From Faeciplasma sp045660445 (lineage in GTDB: Bacteria > Bacillota > Clostridia > Oscillospirales > Ruminococcaceae), in assembly GCA_045660445.1 (NCBI GenBank), contig JAZRDR010000016.1, positions 23,513-87,512 on the forward strand: a stretch of DNA of 64,000 nucleotides, in the 5' to 3' direction. The position numbers were made by a program, and so were the translations under genes. The notes under the pieces were generated by a model. The model did not search any database. It saw only the letters and a list, made by a program, of their open reading frames with translations, and was not told the origin of the DNA. Of the stretch, positions 23,577 to 32,322 are shown one piece after another (position 1 is the first letter of the stretch; the number at the start of each line of letters is the position of its first letter).

Positions 23577-24263
23577 TTACTCTGTAACCTCTTCGGTTGC
23601 GTAATCACAGCCGACGATATACCACTTGCCCTTAGATTTCATAACAAAGCAGTCAAACTCGATCACGTCTTTGCTTACCGAGCCTGCAAAGGTTGCAGTC
23701 ACGGGAACCTCTAAAAAGCTGGTATATTCAAGCTCCTCGCCATATATCTCGGTATAGGAGCGCAGGAAATAGTTCACCACAACAGTTTCAGGAGCCTTGC
23801 TGTTTCCGATCTCAAGCGTCACGCTCATGTCGGCGCCGAATTCTGCAAAATAATCGGCATAAAGCTCGCTCATATACTGTTCTTTTTCATAACCCAAGGT
23901 TTCAAGACCGGTTATATGTCCATTCGCTATCCTCTCCGGCTGGGAAGAAACGTATTTATCAAAATCGCTTTCGCAGATGGAGACAAAATAATTCTCTATC
24001 ACGGATTCATATTTGTTTCCGCCGAGGTATCCGTTTCTCCACAAAACGAAGATCACAAGCAAAGCACCCAAGGCACACATTATATAAAATGCGCGCTTGT
24101 TCTTTTGGCGCTGCTCGTCGCTAAGCTTGGGGATATCGGGGCCTGTTTCGAACTTGCTTATCGCAGCCGCACGCGAAGCCTTTTTGTTTGGCAATTTTGT
24201 GCCGCACTCGGGACAAACGTCGCCTTCAAATCGGTTGCCGCAGTTTGTGCAGTTGTGTCTCAT
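23577..24263 (-). CDS. Zinc-ribbon membrane protein of unknown function
   Basis: 228 residues: an N-terminal zinc ribbon (CTNCGNRFEGDVCPECG, residues 5-21), a basic linker, one transmembrane helix (YIMCALGALLVIFVLW, about 57-73) and an extracytoplasmic domain of about 150 residues with a nuclear-transport-factor-2-like length and pattern. Zinc ribbon plus single span plus outer domain is common in Firmicutes proteins of unknown role. Ribosome site GGAGGGA precedes the ATG. It has its own promoter and terminator. Confidence 0.75.
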   Translation of the reverse strand: MRHNCTNCGNRFEGDVCPECGTKLPNKKASRAAAISKFETGPDIPKLSDEQRQKNKRAFYIMCALGALLVIFVLWRNGYLGGNKYESVIENYFVSICESDFDKYVSSQPERIANGHITGLETLGYEKEQYMSELYADYFAEFGADMSVTLEIGNSKAPETVVVNYFLRSYTEIYGEELEYTSFLEVPVTATFAGSVSKDVIEFDCFVMKSKGKWYIVGCDYATEEVTE

Positions 24264-24301
24264 AAAAACGTCCCTCCGTGCTGATAATATAGGATACTAT
24301 T

Positions 24302-24330
24302 ATTATAGTACGCTTTGAACGTCTTGTCAA
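24302..24330 (-). promoter_or_regulatory. Sigma-A promoter of the zinc-ribbon gene
   Basis: Minus strand TTGACA (24325-24330), 17 bases, TATAAT (24302-24307). Confidence 0.85.
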
Positions 24331-24386
24331 TTCAACGGTGGAACTGCTTTTGCTGATTTCTTTCCTAAAATGTTTTAAATTTAGTG

Positions 24387-24415
24387 TTTACAAAACCCAA
24401 AAGATGTGCTATAAT
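24387..24415 (+). promoter_or_regulatory. Promoter of tRNA-Pro
   Basis: TTTACA (24387-24392), 17 bases, TATAAT (24410-24415), 16 bases before the mature tRNA 5' end. Confidence 0.8.
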
Positions 24416-24430
24416 GCTTTGGCAATATAT

Positions 24431-24507
24431 CGAGGTGTGGCTCAGTTTGGTAGAGCGCCACGTTCGGGACGTGGAAGCCGCAGGTTCGAATCCTGTCACC
24501 TCGACCA
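24431..24507 (+). tRNA. tRNA-Pro (anticodon CGG)
   Basis: 77 bases folding as a cloverleaf: acceptor stem CGAGGTG/CACCTCG, anticodon stem-loop CCACG-TTCGGGA-CGTGG (anticodon CGG followed by G37, the TrmD target), T arm CAGGTTCGAATCCTG, and encoded CCA. Reads the proline codon CCG. Confidence 0.95.
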
Positions 24508-24725
24508 GTAAAAACAAAAGGGGCTTTATGCCCCTTTTTGTTTTTATTTATCCAAGTTACCGATGAAGAACCTCCAGTTTGCGAAGCAAACTGCTATTTT
24601 TCGCTTTGCTGTGTTGTATTTGCAAGCATAGTGTGGGCGAAAAATTAGGTTCAGAATCCTGTCACACATTAAAAAAGGGGCTTTAAGCCCCTTTTGTTTT
24701 TATTTATCCAAGTTACCGATGAAAA
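24488..24725 (+). repeat. Direct duplication of the tRNA-Pro 3' end and terminator
   Basis: GAATCCTGTCAC, the AAGGGGCTT/AAGCCCCTT terminator and the following TTATTTATCCAAGTTACCGA occur at 24488-24568 and again, slightly diverged, at 24654-24725. The middle carries a perfect CAGTTTGC-GAA-GCAAACTG hairpin (24575-24593). It may be an att-like scar or a decayed second tRNA. Confidence 0.7.
24515..24545 (+). terminator. Terminator of tRNA-Pro
   Basis: AAAAGGGGC-TTTAT-GCCCCTTTT followed by TGTTTTT. Confidence 0.9.
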
Positions 24726-24748
24726 ACCGCCCAATCGGGCGGTTTTTT
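24724..24748 (-). terminator. Terminator of the aromatic operon
   Basis: ACCGCCC-AATC-GGGCGGT with A- and T-runs on both sides, just after the aroQ stop. Confidence 0.85.
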
Positions 24749-24751
24749 CTT

Positions 24752-25177
24752 TTATCCTCTCACCAACATCTCCATTGCTTCCAAATATCCCTCAAAGCCC
24801 TTGCCTTTAACGGTGGCAACGCAGGCAAGGCGGATATATGAAACCCGTCTGAAATCCTCTCTTGTGTCGGGGTCGGAAATGTGAACCTCGACCGTGGGGA
24901 TGCCTACCGACTTGACCGCATCCAAAAGCGCCACGCTTGTGTGAGTGTAGGCTCCGGGATTGATGACGATGCCGTCGGCGTTGCCATAAGCCTCTTGAAT
25001 CTTATCCACCAAGTCACCCTCGTGATTCGACTGATAAAGCTCGACTGTAATGTTCATCTCGTCCGCTTTTGCTTTTATCATGTTGCAGAGGTCGTTATAG
25101 GTTGCGTGGCCGTATATTTCAGGCTCGCGGATGCCGAGCATATTAAGATTCGGCCCGTTAATAACAAGAATTTTCAC
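24752..25177 (-). CDS. aroQ: 3-Dehydroquinate dehydratase, type II
   Basis: Third step of the shikimate pathway. 141 residues with the type II signature INGPNLNMLGIREPEIYG (catalytic Tyr in the flexible loop), NHEGDLVDKIQEA, INPGAYTHTSVAL and VHISDPDTRE. Last gene of the aro operon; its first 20 bases overlap the end of aroEK. Confidence 0.96.
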   Translation of the reverse strand: MKILVINGPNLNMLGIREPEIYGHATYNDLCNMIKAKADEMNITVELYQSNHEGDLVDKIQEAYGNADGIVINPGAYTHTSVALLDAVKSVGIPTVEVHISDPDTREDFRRVSYIRLACVATVKGKGFEGYLEAMEMLVRG

Positions 25178-26396
25178 AAAAATCCTCCCAAATGGCTGAT
25201 GCCGTTTTTTCTATATCCGTATTTTCAATGCTTTTGTCTGCAAAGCGCTCATACATCGGCTTTCTTATCTCATACATTTCTTTAAGCTTGTCGATTCCGC
25301 CTGCGGAAAGGGGTCTGCCCTTTGTCGCCAAAAGCTCTATATCGCGCCTTATTTCATATATGCGAGAGTTTTGGTGCAAAGGATAATAGTTTTCCTCTCT
25401 CGTGACAGCTCCGCCGCCGGTGATGATGATAACACCGTTTTTTCTAGAGGCTTCACGCAGCACCTCGTGCTCTATCTTTCTAAAGCCATCCTCGCCGACT
25501 GAAGCAAATATTTCAGGAATAGGCTTGCCTGCGGCTTTAACAATCTCCTCGTCAAGCTCGATATATTCTTTTCCCGAAAGTCTTGCCAAAAGCTTGCCCA
25601 CCGTGGTCTTTCCGCTTCCGGGCATTCCCACAAGAGCAATGTTTTCGTTTTGTTCCCAAAGCTTTTCGGCACATTTTTGGGAGAAATCGTCTGAAACGAT
25701 GGTATCGAAGAAATATTCGTGTGCCTTTTTCGCCTGAGCCGTAAGCATCACAAGTCCGCCGATGTGCTTTATTCCCTTAGCTTCGGCGTCCATTATAAGC
25801 TTGGTGCGAAGAGGGTTGTATATAACGTCGATAACACCCTCGCACAAAGGAAAATCACTCAGCTCAACGGGAGAATTAATATAATTCGGCTTCATTCCAA
25901 CGGGCGTGCAGTTGATTATAACCTCAGTGTCGGTGTGACGAGAAAGCGTTTCGGGATTATTGTCTTTTCTGCCGATTATTACTATATCCTTTGCTCCGAG
26001 GATTTCTGAACAGTATTTTGCTGTTTTCGAGGTTCCGCCGTTGCCCAAGATCATAACTTTTTTGTTTTTGATCTCTATCCCCGACTTTTTGACCATATAC
26101 AAAAAGCCGTCCTTGTCAGTGTTATAGCCATAAAGCCTGCCACCGCGGTTGACAATGGTATTCACGGCACCAATAGCAAGTGCTTCTTCGGATATCTCGT
26201 CTAAAAAAGGCATTACAGCCTGCTTATAGGGGATGGTGACGTTCACGCCGCCAAGGTTTGCTTGACGCAAAAACCCCTCAAGCTCGGGTTCTTTAAGCTC
26301 ATAAAGCTTATAGTCTAAGTTGCCAAGCTCGTTATGGATCGGCACCGACAAGCTGTGCGAAAGCTTTTCGCCCAAAAGACCGTAGATTTTAGACAT
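25158..26396 (-). CDS. aroEK: Fused shikimate dehydrogenase-shikimate kinase
   Basis: Bifunctional protein of 412 residues catalysing steps four and five of the shikimate pathway. Residues 1 to about 250 are AroE (LGEKLSHSLSVPIHN substrate site, NVTIPYKQAV with the catalytic Lys, NTDKDG, LGNGGTSKT for NADPH). From about 253 onwards it is AroK/AroL (P-loop GMPGSGKTT, LDEEIVKAAG, GGGAVTREEN, GRPLS lid). The frame is continuous with no internal stop. The start at 26396 (MSKIYGLLG) has AGAGG eight bases upstream. It overlaps aroQ by 20 bases. Confidence 0.93.
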   Translation of the reverse strand: MSKIYGLLGEKLSHSLSVPIHNELGNLDYKLYELKEPELEGFLRQANLGGVNVTIPYKQAVMPFLDEISEEALAIGAVNTIVNRGGRLYGYNTDKDGFLYMVKKSGIEIKNKKVMILGNGGTSKTAKYCSEILGAKDIVIIGRKDNNPETLSRHTDTEVIINCTPVGMKPNYINSPVELSDFPLCEGVIDVIYNPLRTKLIMDAEAKGIKHIGGLVMLTAQAKKAHEYFFDTIVSDDFSQKCAEKLWEQNENIALVGMPGSGKTTVGKLLARLSGKEYIELDEEIVKAAGKPIPEIFASVGEDGFRKIEHEVLREASRKNGVIIITGGGAVTREENYYPLHQNSRIYEIRRDIELLATKGRPLSAGGIDKLKEMYEIRKPMYERFADKSIENTDIEKTASAIWEDFCENSCY

Positions 26397-26464
26397 GGAT
26401 CTCACCTCTTTGTATGGAAATTCCTTCCCCTTTAAGGGAAGGATTCCTTAACATTTCACTGTTG

Positions 26465-26746
26465 CTATTTATCGTCCGAGCTTTCAAAAATAAGTTTTGC
26501 CTGATATTCGCGGCTAAGCTCAAATATAGCAGAGTATAATCTGCAAGCATAAAGCCCCATATCCTCGCCCGACTTTTCCATCACGCTCTTTAATATTTCT
26601 TGCTCGCGGGTTTCGTTAAGAATCGAAAGATTGTTTTCCTTTTTATATTCGGCAACAGCCTTCGAAAGCTCCATTCTCTCTAAAAAAAGGGGCAAAAGCT
26701 TCTCGTCGATCCCATCTATTTTATTTCTTATATCCTTTAAGTCCAT
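26465..26746 (-). CDS. Chorismate mutase, AroQ class
   Basis: 93-residue all-helical chorismate mutase (LKDIRNKIDGIDEKLLPLFLERMELSKAVAEYKKEN, TREQEIL), converting chorismate to prephenate. It is a stand-alone domain, starting one base after the aroC stop. With tyrA in the same operon it routes chorismate to tyrosine; prephenate dehydratase (pheA) is not in the window. Confidence 0.9.
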   Translation of the reverse strand: MDLKDIRNKIDGIDEKLLPLFLERMELSKAVAEYKKENNLSILNETREQEILKSVMEKSGEDMGLYACRLYSAIFELSREYQAKLIFESSDDK

Positions 26747-26747
26747 T

Positions 26748-27818
26748 TTAACCCTCTAAAATAATATCCAAAAGTGTAAGTGCCGTCACGGCTTCGATGA
26801 CGGGAACTGCTCTTACAGCCACGCAAGGGTCGTGTCTGCCCTTGATTTCAAGGACGGTCTCCTCGCCGGTGCTGATATCAAGCGTTTGCTGAGGTTTTGA
26901 TATCGACGGTGTTGGCTTTAATGCCGCGCGCAACACGATGGGCATTCCGGTTGTGATCCCACCCAAAATTCCGCCTGCGTTGTTTGTTTTGGTTGATATT
27001 TTGCCCTCGGTAATGCAAAATTCGTCGTTATTTTGCGAGCCAAAGAGCTTCGAGCCTTCAAAGCCCGAGCCAAATTCAACTCCCTTAACCGCAGGAACGG
27101 CAAAAAGGTTCTTTGCAAGGCAGTTTTCAATTCCGTCAAACATCGGCTCGCCCAATCCTGCAGGAACGCCGATGACAGAGCACTCGACAACTCCGCCAAC
27201 CGAATCCCCCTCAGCTCTTGCCGATTCGATAACTTTAACCATATCCTCGATAACCGCGGTGTTTATAACGGCAAGCTCTTTTTTTGCAACGTCGTCAAAC
27301 AGCCACTTTTCAGGGTAAAGCGGAAAATCAGCATCGCAAACATTGCCAACGCTCTTTAAATGTGCGCCGACGTATATTCCCTTATCCTCTAAGATCTGCT
27401 TGGCGATTCCTCCCGCGATGCAGATGGGCGCTGTAAGTCTTGCTGAAAAGTGTCCTCCCCCTCGCATATCGGCATTGCCGCCGTATTTTATTGCCGCTGT
27501 ATAATCAGCGTGAGAAGGACGGGGTGTGTCCTTGAATTTATAGTCACCTGAACGGGTGTTATTATTTTCAATTATCGCACACAAGGGGAAGCCCGTTGTA
27601 ACGCCATCTAAAAGCCCCGACAAAAATTTTGGCTTGTCCTCTTCTTTTCTGGGGGTTGCAAGTCGCCCTCCCGGAGCACGGCGCTTCATAAATCGCTCAA
27701 GCTCTAAAAGATCTATCTTAAATCCTGCGGGAAGCCCATCGATAACAACGCCGACAGCCTCTCCGTGAGATTCACCGAATACTGAAATCTTAAGTTTTTT
27801 GCCTGTTGTTGATGACAT
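26748..27818 (-). CDS. aroC: Chorismate synthase
   Basis: Final step to chorismate, FMN-dependent. 356 residues, with GESHGEAVGVVIDGLPAG at the N terminus, RRAPGGRLATPRKEEDKPKFLSG, GGGHFSARLTA and GRHDPCVAVRAVPVIEA. Ribosome site GAGGTG precedes the ATG. Follows aroA in the operon. Confidence 0.97.
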   Translation of the reverse strand: MSSTTGKKLKISVFGESHGEAVGVVIDGLPAGFKIDLLELERFMKRRAPGGRLATPRKEEDKPKFLSGLLDGVTTGFPLCAIIENNNTRSGDYKFKDTPRPSHADYTAAIKYGGNADMRGGGHFSARLTAPICIAGGIAKQILEDKGIYVGAHLKSVGNVCDADFPLYPEKWLFDDVAKKELAVINTAVIEDMVKVIESARAEGDSVGGVVECSVIGVPAGLGEPMFDGIENCLAKNLFAVPAVKGVEFGSGFEGSKLFGSQNNDEFCITEGKISTKTNNAGGILGGITTGMPIVLRAALKPTPSISKPQQTLDISTGEETVLEIKGRHDPCVAVRAVPVIEAVTALTLLDIILEG

Positions 27819-27848
27819 TTTAACACCTCGATTCGTTTGAATGAAAAA

Positions 27849-29102
27849 TCAGATCTCTTCAAAATTTCCGCCAAGCTTTTTAAAATCCTCGAAAAACTTG
27901 GGATATGATTTATTTACAGCCTCGGCTCCTTTAATTATAACCTCACCGTCGCATATCGACGACGCGATCGCCGCTGCCATTACTATTCTGTGGTCGCCGC
28001 ATCCGTCAACCTCTCCGCCCGAAAGCCTTTTGGGATAAACCATAAGCCCGTCGGGAAGCACCTCGGCACATCCTCCAAGGGAATTTATCGTGTTTGCAAC
28101 CGTTTGCAAGCGGTCGCTTTCTTTAAGTCTTAATCTTTTTGCACCGAAAAATTCGGTCTCACCCTCGGCACAGCTTGCAACAACAGCCATTATGGGAAGC
28201 ATATCCGGCGTATCGGTAAGGTCAATTTTCGTGCCGGAAAGCTTTGATTTTAATGCCCTAACGGTGCCGTTTTCAAACGAAACGCTTGCGCCAAAGCTCT
28301 TAAGCATTTTAATAACCTTTTTGTCACCCTGAACAGAGTTTTGATCAAGCCCCGAAACTGCAGTATTTCCGCCGATCGCTCCTGCACAGATGAAAAACGA
28401 AGCGTTCGACCAGTCGCCGTCAGCTAATATCCTCTTTGGTGAGGTAAGGGCTCTCTTGCTCTTGACCTTATAGCCTGCTTCGGTCTTGATAACTTTTGCG
28501 CCGAATAATTCAAGCGAGGATATGGTCATCTTAACGTATGACTCTGATTCAAGGGGCGAGGATAGAACTATCTCGCTTTCGCCCTCGGTCACCGAAAGTG
28601 CCATCAAAAGTCCTGAAATATACTGCGAGCTGACGTTTCCGGGCAGGGTGTAAATTCCTGCTTTAAGCCCTCCCGAAACTGTAAGCGGAAGCTTATCGCT
28701 TGAAAAGTGTGTTCCGTTTGCTTTCATTGCATCAACAAGCTCGCCGATCGGGCGCATTGGCAATCTTCCCGAGCCGATAAAGCTAACTTTTTCAGAAACT
28801 GCCGCCGCAACGGGAAGCAAAAACCGAAATGTTGAGCCTGATTCGCCGCAATCAAGGGTGATGCCGCAATTTGCCTTTTTAAAAGGAGTGACTTTTGCCT
28901 CTCTCCCGTTAATTTCAACCTGCGCTCCCAATGAGTTAAGGCAGCCTGCTGTTGCCAAAATATCGTCGCTTTCCGTAACGCCCTCGATAAAAGTTTCGGT
29001 GTCGGAAAGTGCGCTTAAAATAAGCAGTCTGTGTATGTCCGACTTTGAGCCGATAGCGGAGACTTCGCCCAAAAGCTTAGTCGGTTTAAGTTTTAAATTC
29101 AC
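27849..29102 (-). CDS. aroA: 3-Phosphoshikimate 1-carboxyvinyltransferase (EPSP synthase)
   Basis: Sixth step of the shikimate pathway and the target of glyphosate. 417 residues with SKSDIHRLLILSAL, the LDCGESGSTFRFLLPVAAA motif (about 77-96) and the LRLKESDRL motif near the C terminus. Ala at the position after RFLLPVA-type motifs varies between sensitivity classes; I make no claim on sensitivity. It abuts aroB directly. Confidence 0.96.
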   Translation of the reverse strand: MNLKLKPTKLLGEVSAIGSKSDIHRLLILSALSDTETFIEGVTESDDILATAGCLNSLGAQVEINGREAKVTPFKKANCGITLDCGESGSTFRFLLPVAAAVSEKVSFIGSGRLPMRPIGELVDAMKANGTHFSSDKLPLTVSGGLKAGIYTLPGNVSSQYISGLLMALSVTEGESEIVLSSPLESESYVKMTISSLELFGAKVIKTEAGYKVKSKRALTSPKRILADGDWSNASFFICAGAIGGNTAVSGLDQNSVQGDKKVIKMLKSFGASVSFENGTVRALKSKLSGTKIDLTDTPDMLPIMAVVASCAEGETEFFGAKRLRLKESDRLQTVANTINSLGGCAEVLPDGLMVYPKRLSGGEVDGCGDHRIVMAAAIASSICDGEVIIKGAEAVNKSYPKFFEDFKKLGGNFEEI

Positions 29103-30170
29103 TTATTCGCCCTTCTTTCCAAGGGAGATGTAATTTATAAGGTTTTCAACCTTTTCTTTATATAAAACGCTTTCGCCTATTTTTCCGGGGATTATAAGGG
29201 TGATATATCCGCCCTCGCGCTTTTTGTCGCCCAATGCGGCAAAGTAAAGCTCTTTATCCTCGTAAGGAGGGCAATCGATGGGCAAATTGTGCTTTATGAG
29301 CATATTTTCGATTCTTTTTGCGGTGCCGATCTCGCACTTGCCCATTTTTTCACAGGCTCTTGCTATCATTGCCATGCCCATTGCAACGGCGTGACCGTGA
29401 GAAATGGTATATCCCGAGCAGTTTTCGATAGCGTGTCCGATGGTGTGGCCCAAATTAAGAAGCTTTCTTTCGCCATGGTCGAACTCGTCGTTTTTAACGA
29501 CTCTTGCCTTGTGTTCAATACATTTTGCAATCGCAAGCTCAAGCGTTGCATCGTCGATATCATCATCAAAAAGCTCGAAAAGCTGTTTATCAAAAATCGC
29601 ACCGTATTTAATAGCTTCAGCGTAACCGTTTGCAAGCTCTTCTCTATCAAGAGTTTTAATGGTGTCAGTGTCAGCAAGAACTATCTCGGGCTGATAAAAA
29701 GCACCTGCTAAATTCTTTCCCGAGGTTAAGTCGATGCCTGTCTTTCCACCAACCGAGGAATCGACCATTGCAAGCATTGTCGTGGGAAGCTGAACAAAGC
29801 GCACCCCTCTTAAATATACTGCTGCGGCAAAGCCTGCAATATCACCCACAACACCGCCGCCGAGTGCAACGATTATGTCTGAACGGGTGTAATTATTTGC
29901 CGCCAAAAACTCTAAAATTTCGGAAAGTGTCTCAATATTCTTCGAGCTTTCGCCTGCTTTGAATTCAAAGCCTTCGGCATCAAAGCCAGAGCTGTTCAAG
30001 CTTTTCAACACTCTGTTTAAATAAAGTCTTGAAACGTTCGAGTCGGTGATAACAGCGGCACGGCAAACACCGGTTATATCCTTTATCATCTCGCCGCAAC
30101 GGTTTAAAAGACCTGCTCCGACAACAACATCATATTTTTTGTTTGCTTCAACGTTGATAACACTTGCCAT
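29103..30170 (-). CDS. aroB: 3-Dehydroquinate synthase
   Basis: Second step of the shikimate pathway, NAD- and metal-dependent. 355 residues with ALGGGVVGDIAGFAAAVYLRGVRFVQLPTTMLAMVDSSVGGKTG and metal ligands in GHTIGHAIE and HGHAVAMGM. The 92-base gap to tyrA upstream holds a hairpin element. Confidence 0.96.
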   Translation of the reverse strand: MASVINVEANKKYDVVVGAGLLNRCGEMIKDITGVCRAAVITDSNVSRLYLNRVLKSLNSSGFDAEGFEFKAGESSKNIETLSEILEFLAANNYTRSDIIVALGGGVVGDIAGFAAAVYLRGVRFVQLPTTMLAMVDSSVGGKTGIDLTSGKNLAGAFYQPEIVLADTDTIKTLDREELANGYAEAIKYGAIFDKQLFELFDDDIDDATLELAIAKCIEHKARVVKNDEFDHGERKLLNLGHTIGHAIENCSGYTISHGHAVAMGMAMIARACEKMGKCEIGTAKRIENMLIKHNLPIDCPPYEDKELYFAALGDKKREGGYITLIIPGKIGESVLYKEKVENLINYISLGKKGE

Positions 30171-30196
30171 AAATTAAAAACCTTTCGTGTGAAAAT

Positions 30197-30279
30197 AAGG
30201 TGTCGGCGCTCGTTTTGCCGCCGCAAAACCACGCCTCGCGTTCACGCGCACCTTCGGCGCGCCTATTTATCTGCCGACA
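30197..30279. repeat. Hairpin element inside the aro operon
   Basis: Between aroB and tyrA: GTTTTGC-CGCC-GCAAAAC (30212-30229) and CGCG-TTCA-CGCG (30237-30248), enclosed by AAGGTG (30197-30202)/CACCTT (30249-30254), and again by TGTCGGC (30201-30207)/GCCGACA (30273-30279). The string CTCGCGTTCACG resembles CTCGCGCTCACG of family A. Confidence 0.6.
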
Positions 30280-31090
30280 GCTTCAGCTCTCTTCCCTTTT
30301 GCAAAAGCTGACGCAAAATCTTATCGTCATGCGCTTCAAGCGCCTGCAAATATTCATTTAAATTTTCGATGAGAACCCTAAGCTCATCGGTAACGTAATC
30401 ACGGTTGCAGGAAAAAAGCTCTGTCCAAAGCTCGGCATCAAGCTTTGCTACACGGGTCAGGTCCTTATAGCTTCCTGCCGAGAAGCCCATCTGCCTTTGT
30501 GCCGAGGGTGATTTTATATAAGCATTCGATGCTATGTGCGCAAGCTGAGAGGTATAGGAAATTATCGCATCGTGTTCATCGGGAGTTGAAAGAGTTACTC
30601 GTCCAAAGCCAAGACTTAAAAAGAAGCTCTTCAACCATTCAACCTTTTCGTCAGACACATCCTCGGGGGTCAGTATCATCGAGGCGTTGTTAAAAAGGTC
30701 TGCCGATGCATTTTCATAGCCCGAGACTTCCTTGCCTGCCATTGGGTGACCGCCGACAAACGTGAAACCGTGCTTTTTGGCAAGAGGCTGAGCAACGTCA
30801 CAAATAAACCTCTTAACACCGCAAAGGTCAACAAGTGTTGTGCCCGTTAAATTTTCGGCGTTGGCTTCGATCCACTTTTTCGTCGCAACGGGAGGGATCG
30901 CAACCATAACGATGTCGCAATCGCCCATGTTTTGCGGGGTAAGCTCGCCGTTAAGTGTCCCCTCTGAAATTGCTTTTTCAAGCGTGTTTTTATCTAAATC
31001 AGTGCCAAAAATTATACTTTCAGTATATTTACGCGCACTTTTTACAATTGAGCCACCTATAAGGCCCAATCCAACCACTCCGACAGTCAT
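30263..31090 (-). CDS. tyrA: Prephenate dehydrogenase
   Basis: Oxidative decarboxylation of prephenate on the way to tyrosine. 275 residues with a Rossmann motif VGLGLIGGSIVKSA at the N terminus, GGHPMAGKEVSGYENA and the catalytic-region histidine in DEHDAIISYTSQLAHI. No ACT domain follows, so feedback control by tyrosine would have to act elsewhere. It shares one base with the end of aroF. Confidence 0.94.
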   Translation of the reverse strand: MTVGVVGLGLIGGSIVKSARKYTESIIFGTDLDKNTLEKAISEGTLNGELTPQNMGDCDIVMVAIPPVATKKWIEANAENLTGTTLVDLCGVKRFICDVAQPLAKKHGFTFVGGHPMAGKEVSGYENASADLFNNASMILTPEDVSDEKVEWLKSFFLSLGFGRVTLSTPDEHDAIISYTSQLAHIASNAYIKSPSAQRQMGFSAGSYKDLTRVAKLDAELWTELFSCNRDYVTDELRVLIENLNEYLQALEAHDDKILRQLLQKGRELKLSADK

Positions 31091-32094
31091 TATCTTGTGG
31101 CTTCCTTGATAACGTTAAGCTTCTTTACCAAAGCATCAAACGTATCAGGTCTTATCGACTGAGGGCCGTCGCAAAGTGCGTGAGCAGGATCGTTGTGAAC
31201 CTCGACAATAAGTCCGTCAGCTCCTGCGGCAACTGCAGCGCAGGACAAAGGCGAAACAAGTGCCGACTTGCCTGCCGAATGGCTGGGGTCGATGATGACG
31301 GGCAAGTGAGAAAGCTGTTTTAAAACAGGGATCGCCGCAACGTCAAGGGTGTTTCTTGTATAAGTCTCGAATGTTCTGATGCCGCGCTCGCAAAGCATGA
31401 CCTGATCGTTGCCGCCTGCCATGATGTATTCAGCGCTCATCAAAAGCTCTTCATAGGTCGAGGAAAGTCCGCGCTTGAGCAAAATGGGCTTTCTTGTTGT
31501 GCCCAAAGCCTTTAAAAGCTCGAAGTTTTGCATATTTCTCGCACCAACCTGAATAACGTCAACGTCATCAAAGCCGTCAAGCTGGCTTATATCCATAATT
31601 TCAGTGACAATGGGAAGGCCGGTGTGTTTTTTTGCCAATGAAAGCAGACGAAGTCCTTCAGTTCTTAAGCCCTGGAAGGAATAAGGCGAGGTTCTGGGCT
31701 TGTATGCGCCGCCGCGCAAAAGATTTGCACCGCTTTTCTTAACAGCCTCGGCAATCGCGCATATCTGCTCTTCCGATTCAACCGAGCAAGGGCCTGCAAT
31801 GATGGTTAAGTTTCCGCCGCCAATGGAAACGCTGTCATTAATTTTGATTACTGTATCGTTGGGGTGAAATTTGCGGTTTGCATTCTTATAAGGTTCTTGC
31901 ACACGACGAACGGATTCAACTATATCAAGCTGATTGATAAGGTCAACGTCGATGTGCTGAGTGTTACCGATAAGGCCTAAAATCGTGTGAGACTGACCGA
32001 CAGAGGTGTGAACGTCCACGCCCGAAGACTTAAGCCACGTGATAAGGCGCTCAAGCTGCATTTGGTCAACGTTTCGCTTCAAAATTACAATCAT
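31090..32094 (-). CDS. aroF: 3-Deoxy-7-phosphoheptulonate synthase, AroA(Ibeta)/AroF type
   Basis: First and committed step of the shikimate pathway. 334 residues: an N-terminal ferredoxin-like regulatory domain (IVILKRNVDQMQLERLITWLKSSGVDVHTSVG) and a KDO8P-synthase-like barrel (GPCSVESEEQI, LRGGAYKPRTSPYSFQG, IDPSHSAGK). The fused N-terminal domain is the usual site of tyrosine/phenylalanine inhibition. The start at 32094 follows AAAGGAAG; an ATG 18 codons upstream lacks support. First gene of the operon. Confidence 0.95.
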   Translation of the reverse strand: MIVILKRNVDQMQLERLITWLKSSGVDVHTSVGQSHTILGLIGNTQHIDVDLINQLDIVESVRRVQEPYKNANRKFHPNDTVIKINDSVSIGGGNLTIIAGPCSVESEEQICAIAEAVKKSGANLLRGGAYKPRTSPYSFQGLRTEGLRLLSLAKKHTGLPIVTEIMDISQLDGFDDVDVIQVGARNMQNFELLKALGTTRKPILLKRGLSSTYEELLMSAEYIMAGGNDQVMLCERGIRTFETYTRNTLDVAAIPVLKQLSHLPVIIDPSHSAGKSALVSPLSCAAVAAGADGLIVEVHNDPAHALCDGPQSIRPDTFDALVKKLNVIKEATR

Positions 32095-32172
32095 TTCTAT
32101 AACTTCCTTTCGGCTGATTTTTAAAGAAACAGGGCAAAAATAAAACACTATTCCCTATTATAATATGGTGTG

Positions 32173-32201
32173 ATTATATCACTGTGCTAAAGCGTTGTCA
32201 A
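32173..32201 (-). promoter_or_regulatory. Sigma-A promoter of the aro operon
   Basis: Minus strand TTGACA (32196-32201), 17 bases, TATAAT (32173-32178), about 80 bases before aroF. The short leader shows no T-box or riboswitch that I recognise. Confidence 0.85.
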
Positions 32202-32322
32202 GCGTAATGCCTTTACGCTTTAAACCTTTTAAGCGATAAAGCTAAATAAATATTGCACGAGTTAAGATTTTGTGATAAAATTGATATAGAAATAGTTTAC
32301 TCCATCGAAAGAAGGTTATTTT

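Noticed and set aside
24561..24725. Short CRISPR-like repeat array next to tRNA-Pro
   Set aside because: There are only two diverged copies and they contain a tRNA end and a terminator, which fits a duplication and not repeat-spacer units.
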